DNA of 8,963 nt from assembly GCA_018675395.1 (NCBI GenBank), contig JABGYE010000231.1, positions 1 to 8,963 of the forward strand, given 5' to 3'. The position numbers were made by a program, and so were the translations under genes. Positions 1 to 5,571 of the stretch are shown in pieces. Position 1 is the stretch's first letter, and each line of letters starts with the position of its first letter. The notes beneath the pieces are model-generated. The model worked only from the letters and a program-made list of their open reading frames with translations, had not been told where the DNA came from and did no database searches. Origin of the DNA: EC70 sp018675395. GTDB taxonomy: Bacteria; Verrucomicrobiota; Verrucomicrobiia; Verrucomicrobiales; DEV007.

Positions 1-409
1 CACAACTTTCGCTTATGATAAGGGCACGGGAAAAGCAAAAAGACTAACTACGACTCCTTCCTTATCCGATGCAGTAAAGGCAAAGGAAACCTTTAACTCA
101 GCCGCTGAAATTCTTGTCCATCCTAATGGTAAATTTGTATGGTCCTCGAACCGTGGTAATGACAGCATCACATGCTATAAAGCGCAGCCCTCGACAGGAA
201 AATTAACAGTCACTGAAGTGGAGTCGATCCGGGGAGCTTGGCCGCGCAACATTAATATTGACCCCTCATCCAAATGGATATTTGCGGCAGGAGCCCATTC
301 AAATACTGTGGCTGTCCATAAGATTGATCAGAGCACGGGAAAACTCAGCTTTCCGACACGCAATATCATCAGTGTTCCTGGACCGATCTGCGTATTATTT
401 GGAAAGTAA
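1..409 (+). CDS. Lactonase-family beta-propeller protein (3' end only)
   Basis: This is the C-terminal ~135 residues of a gene whose start lies before the window; the frame is open from base 2 to the TAA at 407-409. The translation has spaced beta-propeller blades: 'AEILVHPNGKFVWSSNRGND' followed by 'WPRNINIDPSSKWIFAAG', each blade with an (I)xxHPxGKFV/xxDPSSKWIF strand and an 'STGKL' turn. This is the pattern of the seven-bladed lactonase family (6-phosphogluconolactonase type, PF10282), and the ending 'VPGPICVLFGK' resembles that family's usual C-terminus. Members hydrolyse sugar lactones, or are secreted propellers of unknown substrate. Whether this copy has a signal peptide cannot be seen. 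It runs toward the DUF1501 gene, so the two are convergent and not one operon. An internal GTG at 218 is only a codon within the gene. The family call is fairly secure; the substrate is unknown. Confidence 0.85.
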   Translation, partial: TTFAYDKGTGKAKRLTTTPSLSDAVKAKETFNSAAEILVHPNGKFVWSSNRGNDSITCYKAQPSTGKLTVTEVESIRGAWPRNINIDPSSKWIFAAGAHSNTVAVHKIDQSTGKLSFPTRNIISVPGPICVLFGK

Positions 410-491
410 GTCTAGTCCATAAAAATAATGCTTCCTTTTTCCGCTTAAATAATAGGTCTTTTATTGTTTTATAAGAGAATTATAAATTTCA

Positions 492-513
492 GGTCCTAGG
501 CTAGGCTAGGACC
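492..513. repeat. Perfect 8-bp inverted repeat at convergent gene ends, possible bidirectional terminator
   Basis: Arms GGTCCTAG (492-499) and CTAGGACC (506-513) are exact reverse complements around a 6-base loop, GCTAGG. The right arm and loop lie inside the last codons and stop (501-503) of the minus-strand DUF1501 gene. The element also reads as CTAGG repeated three times in tandem (498-510). It sits between two converging genes, which fits a hairpin ending transcription in both directions. Neither side carries a clear run of T after the stem (the minus-strand side reads TGAAATTTATAA), so it is not a textbook intrinsic terminator. Confidence 0.45.
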
Positions 514-1967
514 CCACGCATTACCTCAGCAGGCACGACTCCTGTCAGCCTCTGATCCAATCCACCGTAATGATAGGTGAGTGTTTCATGATCTAAACCC
601 ATGAGATGCAGGATGGTTGCATGGAGGTCACGAACGTGGTGCTTATTCACTACGGCCTCATGGCCCAGTGGATCCGTTTCTCCGTAACTTGTCCCTGCCT
701 TGACACCACCCCCGGCAAGAAAGTAACTGAATCCTTTCGGGTTATGGTCTCGACCGCCGTTATTTCCCTGAGAAACGGGCTGACGACCGAACTCTCCTCC
801 CCACACAACGAGCGTTTCTTCAAGCATCCCGCGTCGGTCAAGGTCCTCAAGTAGTCCGGAAATCGGGACATCAATTTCGGGGCAATGAATGCTAAGATTT
901 TCTTCAGCACCATTATGAGCGTCCCAGTTCTGTTGCTGATGTCCTCCCCCAGAATAAAGCTGGACAAAGCGGACCCCCTTTTCAACTAAGCGACGTGCGA
1001 TCAGGCACTGACGACCAAAGTGTGAGGTCGGAATTGACAAGTTATGCTCACCCTTGCCCATATGAATCCCATAGAGACGTTTTGTTTTCTCATCTTCAGA
1101 GGAAATATCAAGGGCTTCCGGAGCAGACGTATGCAACTGGTAGGCAAGGTCATAACTAGCGATACGGGCACTCAGTTCAGAATATGACTCCTTACCATTA
1201 AGGTGCATTTTATTGAAAGCATTGATGGCGTTTATCTTATCTCCCTGCATGGAGTGCGTAATCATTGAGCGAGGGTTGAGATTCAGTATTGGATTGCCTT
1301 TGGATCTTAAAATGGTCCCCTGATAAGCGGCCGGCATATAGCCACTGGCCCAATTAGCTGCTCCAGGAATTGGTCCGCCCCGGGCATCAAGCATGACGAC
1401 AAAGCCTGGGAGATTAGGATTCGTTGTGCCCAGCCCATGAGCTACCCACGCACCTAAGGAGGGATGACCTTGCAATATTCGGCCACAGTTCATTTGCAGA
1501 TTAGCAGAACCATGAGCAAAGGAATCCATATAAAGCGACTTGATAACAACAAGCTTATCCATGTGCTTCGCTATGTTAGGAATGGCATCTGAACACCACT
1601 GGCCCGAATCACCATACTGATTAAATTTTCTCTTTGATGCCAGGAGTTTGGATTTGCGCAGGTCCCCACGTCTAATCTCCATATTGACTTCTTTACCATC
1701 ATTCTTTTGTAATTCCGGCTTATAATCAAAGAGATCCATTTGTGAAGGTCCCCCATACATATAAAGAAAAATACATGCCTTGGCTTTGGCGGCGAAGTCC
1801 TGAGGCTTTGGTGCCATGGGATTAATGAGAGAACTTGCCGGAGCCGCACCAAAGACTTGGTGCCCAGAAAAAATTCCCGAAAGAGAAAGGCCGGCCATCG
1901 AATTCCCAAAAGATTTAAGAAATTTTCTTCGGCTATGCTCTTCCAGATGTGATGTGATTTTTCTCAT
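501..1967 (-). CDS. DUF1501 domain-containing protein, Tat-exported
   Basis: Encodes 488 aa from the ATG at 1967. A twin-arginine signal is visible near the N-terminus ('HSRRKFLKSFG', R13-R14, then a hydrophobic stretch to about residue 40), so the protein is probably exported folded. Family motifs follow in order: 'YGGPSQMDLFDYKPEL' (about 71-86), 'NWDAHNG' (about 347-353), 'VVWGGEFGRQP' (about 387-397) and 'GGRDHNPKGF' (404-413). These identify DUF1501, a family with an alkaline phosphatase/sulfatase-like fold. It lacks the sulfatase CxPxR motif, so it should not be called a sulfatase. Its biochemical role is not established. It is the last gene of the minus-strand operon, 28 bp after the DUF1549/1553 gene, its usual partner in Planctomycetota and Verrucomicrobiota. 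A longer frame opens at 2018, but that start would overlap the upstream gene and precede the Tat signal by 17 extra residues. The 1967 ATG has a good ribosome binding site, so I prefer it. Length is normal for the family. Confidence 0.93.
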   Translation of the reverse strand: MRKITSHLEEHSRRKFLKSFGNSMAGLSLSGIFSGHQVFGAAPASSLINPMAPKPQDFAAKAKACIFLYMYGGPSQMDLFDYKPELQKNDGKEVNMEIRRGDLRKSKLLASKRKFNQYGDSGQWCSDAIPNIAKHMDKLVVIKSLYMDSFAHGSANLQMNCGRILQGHPSLGAWVAHGLGTTNPNLPGFVVMLDARGGPIPGAANWASGYMPAAYQGTILRSKGNPILNLNPRSMITHSMQGDKINAINAFNKMHLNGKESYSELSARIASYDLAYQLHTSAPEALDISSEDEKTKRLYGIHMGKGEHNLSIPTSHFGRQCLIARRLVEKGVRFVQLYSGGGHQQQNWDAHNGAEENLSIHCPEIDVPISGLLEDLDRRGMLEETLVVWGGEFGRQPVSQGNNGGRDHNPKGFSYFLAGGGVKAGTSYGETDPLGHEAVVNKHHVRDLHATILHLMGLDHETLTYHYGGLDQRLTGVVPAEVMRGVLA

Positions 1968-1972
1968 TAAAG

Positions 1973-1978
1973 TTCCTT
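1973..1978 (-). promoter_or_regulatory. Ribosome binding site deciding the DUF1501 start
   Basis: On the minus strand AAGGAA lies 5 bases before the ATG at 1967. It supports that start over the in-frame start at 2018, which lies inside the end of the upstream gene. Confidence 0.6.
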
Positions 1979-1995
1979 TTTCAAATTCTTTATCC

Positions 1996-4572
1996 TTAAT
2001 CAACATAAACAAATTCATTGAGGTTCAATAAAAGCGAACAAAATTCCGCCATTGCTCTTCTTTGAATAATTGTAGGATCTTCCTTAAGAAGAATTTTTTT
2101 GTTATTCTTGATTAACTCAGAGCCAAAATGATCTATTTGCATTATGGGATATTTTTTTTCTTTATGTTCAATCGAAAGATGATCGAAGGTCACGTTTCCT
2201 CCCCACGAGCTAACACCAAAACGACCTAGACCTTCAATGGGTTCTTCATCTTTTGTGTAAATATTTACGGCATCAAATCCTACTGGACCAAAAATCTTAA
2301 ACCCAACCCTATTGTCAATCAGTTCTACTGTGAAATCCAAGAAGCCTCTTCTCAAGTCACCGGCAGATGCCTTTACAAGAATTTCAGATTTACCTTTCTG
2401 ATAACGTTTTAAGATAATCTCATTGGAAACGGCATCAATTATTGCCGCATAACCATCAAACTCATCGCCCCTTGGACGGGCCCTCAGCAAAATTGATACC
2501 CTTTCCGTAATATCCTCTAAATGCATTTGGCCACTGATCTTAAAGTCTGTAGAGTCCATTTGAAACAACGCAAAAGCAGGCCAGTCACGCTCGGCCCTGA
2601 GTATCCCTTCATAGCCTCCTGTCCATTTTCCTTTAAAATAATCCCATCCAGAAGCTGGCCCTTTTAGAAATTGCTTGGAGGGTAGAATCTTATGATACTC
2701 ATTGAAATATGCCGACGAATAGTCTGGGCTAAATCGTATTTGTCCCTTCAATGGCTTTTGTTTTTCCTGCTGATTACTCAAAAAACTTTTCGCCATACTC
2801 CGCTCCGCAGTAATCGGATCCCGACCCAATACAATACGAAAAGCTTCACCGACAGGATCTTTACTGGAAATAGCACGTTTTGCAATGAGGGTGGCACTTT
2901 CAGCAATGAGTTCACTGTTCAGCATCAGTAAGGCCTGCGGAGCAACAGTCGTTTGCGGACGGGTCCCCAGAGAGCCCTCAGTATTTGCATAATCAAAAAG
3001 TTCGAAGAAAGGATATACCATGGTCCTCTTGACAAAGGCATAGACGCTCCTCCGTTTCTGATCCTCCTCATTTGACCAACGCCAACCGCGACCAGGTTTT
3101 GACGCGCCCGCTACTACCTCACCATTCAATGCAGGATAGAAACTGGGACCTTCTCGTTTTTGATTGAGTTGGCCACTCATCTGGAGAATACGGTCCCTGA
3201 TCGTTTCAGCCTCCAAACGCCTAAGATTCATTTTCCAGTGATGCACGTTACCTGGATCCTTCGCTTCATTATCACCATTAGGATCCGAAGATCTTCGGTA
3301 AGCCCTAGTATTCATAATGACTCGGTGCATATGTTTAATGGACCATCCACTTTGGACAAATTCAGTAGCTAGCCAGTCCAAAAGTTCAAGATTTGATATG
3401 GGCTCACCTGCGCGCCCAAAATCATTTGGGCTTCCCACAATACCCTTTCCAAAATGATACTGCCAAATGCGGTTTACCATGACCCTAGCCGTCAGTGGAT
3501 TGGAAGGGTCTGTGATCCATTTAGCAAGGGCCAAGCGCCGTCCTGAACTATTTTCAGTTGGTTCCGGTTCAGGCCCAACGGCAGAAAAGATACTAGGTAT
3601 CATGGGTTTAACTTTGAGGCCAGGCTTAGATGCATCACCACGAATTAACACATGAGTCTCAGGCGCTTCCTTCCCGTGCTCACTAACACTCAGAGCTTTG
3701 CCTCCGTTGATGACTCTCAGAATAATTCCCTTGTCACTGGGTTTTGCATAGTTTCTGACATTCCTGAAATATGCCAACATCGAATAATAATCTTTCTGTG
3801 ATATCGGATCAAACATGTGGTCATGGCACCGCGCACAACCAGTAGTCAGTCCAAGGAAAGTTTCTGTTGTCGTTCGCAATATATCATCAAGGCCATCATA
3901 TTCTGCCGCCTTCTTGTCATCAGGTTCATCGTCCCAGACGCCGAGTCTATAAAATCCAGTAGCTATGAGCCCTTCGTCCCCACCTTCCAGGAATGGCTTA
4001 TCCTTATTAAAAGCTTCCAGTATGAGCTCGTCTCCTGCCAGCTGCTCAAGAACGAACCGGTCATAAGGCTTGTCCGTGTTAAATGCTTTAATAACGTAAT
4101 CACGATACCTCCAGGCATTTGGTTTTTCGTCATCCCTCTCATAGCCATTGGTTTGAGCGTATCGGACCACATCCAGCCAGTGACGTCCCCAACGTTCTCC
4201 GTATTCGGGCATGGCCAATAATTTATCAACTAAAGATGATAGAGCTTTTTCTGTACTAGAAGGGTCCGCTTCAAATGCTTTAATTTCCTGATATGTTGGT
4301 GCCAGGCCAATTAAGTCAAAGTAAGCCCTTCTGATAAGAACCTTCCGGTCAGCAGAACTGTTCTGAACCAATCCATTAGTCTTGATTGCCTCATCAACTA
4401 TCGAATCAATTGAAGAATTCTCATGGTTTGTCGTGTTCACAGGTTGAAAGGCCCAGTAGTTTCTGTCCTCTTCGGAAATACTGAACTTTTCCTCAGCTTC
4501 AACATTAGGCTGGAAAGCTATAAATAGGATAGGGCATAAGATCGCCCCAAGAATGACGGTTCGATTCCTCAT
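1996..4572 (-). CDS. DUF1549/DUF1553 (PSD1-type) exported protein with an inserted C-terminal domain
   Basis: Encodes 858 aa. Residues 1-26 are a Sec-type signal peptide (hydrophobic core 'ILGAILCPILFIAF', likely cut after 'VEA'). A 'YWAFQP' motif at about 39-44 leads into DUF1549 (about 53-275), which contains the CxxCH 'CARCHDHMFDPI' at 246-257. DUF1553 follows from about 345 ('ALAKWITDPSNPLTARVMVNRIWQ', split here as ALAKWITDP and NPLTARVMVNRIWQ), with 'LLDWLATEFVQSGWSIK' and 'QALLMLNSELI' further on. Members usually end 'xxCxxLLNxNEFVYVD'; here that ending (about 840-858) is separated from the rest by about 230 residues of unrelated sequence. Many relatives carry an N-terminal cytochrome c-like PSCyt1 domain; this one has none. 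The function of the family is unknown; an extracytoplasmic, possibly haem- or metal-linked role is only inference. The start ATG overlaps the stop of the upstream TIM-barrel gene (ATGA, 4569-4572), and DUF1501 follows downstream. Confidence 0.93.
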   Translation of the reverse strand: MRNRTVILGAILCPILFIAFQPNVEAEEKFSISEEDRNYWAFQPVNTTNHENSSIDSIVDEAIKTNGLVQNSSADRKVLIRRAYFDLIGLAPTYQEIKAFEADPSSTEKALSSLVDKLLAMPEYGERWGRHWLDVVRYAQTNGYERDDEKPNAWRYRDYVIKAFNTDKPYDRFVLEQLAGDELILEAFNKDKPFLEGGDEGLIATGFYRLGVWDDEPDDKKAAEYDGLDDILRTTTETFLGLTTGCARCHDHMFDPISQKDYYSMLAYFRNVRNYAKPSDKGIILRVINGGKALSVSEHGKEAPETHVLIRGDASKPGLKVKPMIPSIFSAVGPEPEPTENSSGRRLALAKWITDPSNPLTARVMVNRIWQYHFGKGIVGSPNDFGRAGEPISNLELLDWLATEFVQSGWSIKHMHRVIMNTRAYRRSSDPNGDNEAKDPGNVHHWKMNLRRLEAETIRDRILQMSGQLNQKREGPSFYPALNGEVVAGASKPGRGWRWSNEEDQKRRSVYAFVKRTMVYPFFELFDYANTEGSLGTRPQTTVAPQALLMLNSELIAESATLIAKRAISSKDPVGEAFRIVLGRDPITAERSMAKSFLSNQQEKQKPLKGQIRFSPDYSSAYFNEYHKILPSKQFLKGPASGWDYFKGKWTGGYEGILRAERDWPAFALFQMDSTDFKISGQMHLEDITERVSILLRARPRGDEFDGYAAIIDAVSNEIILKRYQKGKSEILVKASAGDLRRGFLDFTVELIDNRVGFKIFGPVGFDAVNIYTKDEEPIEGLGRFGVSSWGGNVTFDHLSIEHKEKKYPIMQIDHFGSELIKNNKKILLKEDPTIIQRRAMAEFCSLLLNLNEFVYVD
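2083..2775 (-). other. Inserted concanavalin-like (jelly-roll-type) domain within DUF1553
   Basis: Residues about 600-830 of the DUF1549/1553 protein interrupt the C-terminal part of DUF1553. The stretch is rich in alternating beta-strand patterns: 'FKISGQMHLED', 'RVSILLRARP', 'DGYAAIIDAVSNEIILKRY', 'FLDFTVELIDNRVGFKIFG' and 'LGRFGVSSWGGNVTFDHLSI'. The last pattern, a GRxGxxxxGGxVxFDxLxI strand pair, is typical of LamG-like and DUF1080 (3-keto-disaccharide hydrolase-like) jelly-roll folds. Such folds often bind or act on sugars. The frame stays open through both edges, so this is an in-frame domain insertion and not a damaged gene. Fold assignment is by pattern only; boundaries are approximate. 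Confidence 0.6.
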
Positions 4573-5495
4573 CTTTGGAACTTCAGAACTTGGCTTCCCT
4601 CTTCTATTCGTTGTAAGTAATCTAGGCTGCGGCGGATCCCGTCTCTGGAATCGTGAAGTGGTTCATATTCGATCAGGCATACCCCGTCATACTTCATATT
4701 CTCGAATAGTGGCCCATAATCCAGATCATCATCACCAATGGCAACCGCTACCCATCCTTCACCTTTCCTTGTCCAGTCCTTAAGGTGACAATAATTAATA
4801 CGATCATTAATGAGATCTAGACAGCAATTTTTGTCTTCGGGACGGACCGCTTTTATGTTGCCCGGATCATAATTGAATCCGACCCTAGGTGGTAACTGTT
4901 CCATTAGCCGAATCAAAGACTCAGGATCGGTAGAGACTGAGTTAAAATGATGAGCGGATTCATCCTCATCAAAAGTAATTCCGCCATGAGTCTCAATAGC
5001 GATAGTCAATCCTAACCCCTCGCACAATTGATCAGCATCCCAGAAGGCCTTTATCATCCGGTCCCAGATCTCCGAACTAACTTTCTCAACAGGTGTAAAT
5101 CCAGCAAATAGTCGAACCTGCTTGGCACCACAATCTGCAGCAGCCTGGATCTGTTTCTTGGACTTCTCCAGCACCTCCAAGTGATCATTTTCATCGGCAA
5201 GGGTAAAATCGTTCTCTATGCAACAGAACGGAGTCGCTATACCAAATTCCTCATTCAGAGCCTTAAACTCTGCTATCTCATCAGGTTCTGGAAACTCAGA
5301 AAGGCGACCAGTCTGATCCCCGCCAATTCCAAACTCAAGCCACTTAAAACCAAAGTCCCGGGCAATTTCAAAATGCTCGCGCATCGGTAAATTGCGGAAT
5401 CCCCATTCTCCACATCCTATCTCAATGACTTTACGTTCGTGCATAGGTACGAATGATAAATCATAATTAAACCTAACAAAACCCTGTTTTTCCAC
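4569..5495 (-). CDS. Sugar phosphate isomerase/epimerase-like TIM-barrel protein
   Basis: Encodes 308 aa with no signal peptide, so probably cytoplasmic. It belongs to the xylose-isomerase-like TIM-barrel family (PF01261). The four expected metal ligands are present in order: E168 in 'IAIETHGG', D210 in 'GFNYDPGN', H237 in 'NYCHLKDW' and E276 in 'CLIEYE'. The opening 'IEIGCGEWGFR' and 'WLEFGIGG' are the first two barrel strands. Family members isomerise or epimerise sugars or inositols with a divalent metal; the exact substrate cannot be told from the sequence. The start is GTG at 5495, chosen because GAGGT lies 6 bases before it; the next in-frame ATG (5444) lacks a ribosome site and would remove 17 residues. 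It is the first gene of the operon and its stop overlaps the next gene's start by 4 bp (ATGA), indicating translational coupling. Neighbouring sulfatases suggest a role in catabolism of a desulfated sugar, which is inference. Confidence 0.92.
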   Translation of the reverse strand: MEKQGFVRFNYDLSFVPMHERKVIEIGCGEWGFRNLPMREHFEIARDFGFKWLEFGIGGDQTGRLSEFPEPDEIAEFKALNEEFGIATPFCCIENDFTLADENDHLEVLEKSKKQIQAAADCGAKQVRLFAGFTPVEKVSSEIWDRMIKAFWDADQLCEGLGLTIAIETHGGITFDEDESAHHFNSVSTDPESLIRLMEQLPPRVGFNYDPGNIKAVRPEDKNCCLDLINDRINYCHLKDWTRKGEGWVAVAIGDDDLDYGPLFENMKYDGVCLIEYEPLHDSRDGIRRSLDYLQRIEEGSQVLKFQR

Positions 5496-5501
5496 AGAAT
5501 T

Positions 5502-5506
5502 ACCTC
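5502..5506 (-). promoter_or_regulatory. Ribosome binding site for the GTG start of the TIM-barrel gene
   Basis: GAGGT on the minus strand, 6 bases upstream of the GTG at 5495. It is one of the better Shine-Dalgarno matches in the window and supports a GTG start. Confidence 0.6.
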
Positions 5507-5561
5507 AGGTTAATGGATAAAATCTAAGGAACGTGCGAAATACCATTTTTGGCCTATCTTC

Positions 5562-5565
5562 AGGG
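5562..5565 (+). promoter_or_regulatory. Ribosome binding site deciding the first sulfatase start
   Basis: AGGG lies 6 bases before the ATG at 5572, directly ahead of a signal peptide. The in-frame GTG at 5533 has AAGGA only 2 bases before it, which is too close to work well, and it would add 13 residues before the signal peptide. Confidence 0.5.
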
Positions 5566-5571
5566 TCATTT

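Larger units (their letters stand above)
5496..5571. promoter_or_regulatory. Divergent intergenic region expected to hold both promoters
   Basis: These 76 bp separate the minus-strand operon from the plus-strand sulfatase, so promoters for both should lie here or just inside the gene starts. An AT-rich 'GGATAAAATC' (5515-5524) could serve as a -10 element for the + strand, but no well-spaced -35 partner is visible on either strand. I see no clear operator palindrome. The call rests on gene arrangement. Confidence 0.4.

Noticed and set aside
457..478. AT-rich hairpin (arms TCTTTTAT and ATAAGAGA, loop TGTTTT) after the lactonase gene
   Set aside because: The stem has only two G-C pairs and one G-U pair, and no T-run follows, so it is too weak to call a terminator. 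It could still contribute to termination.
650..985. 111-codon minus-strand frame and the 112-codon frame at 1571-1909
   Set aside because: Both lie inside the DUF1501 gene in another frame of the same strand, with no motifs of their own.
501..1967. Naming the DUF1501 protein a sulfatase
   Set aside because: The fold is related, but the formylglycine CxPxR motif is absent and the family has its own motifs.
3823..3837. CxxCH in the DUF1549 protein taken as proof of a c-type cytochrome
   Set aside because: The motif is a conserved part of DUF1549 and no cytochrome c fold surrounds it, so haem binding is only a possibility.
3817..4221. 134-codon open frame on the + strand
   Set aside because: It lies wholly antisense to the well-supported DUF1549 region, has no recognisable motif, and its composition looks like a shadow of the opposite strand.
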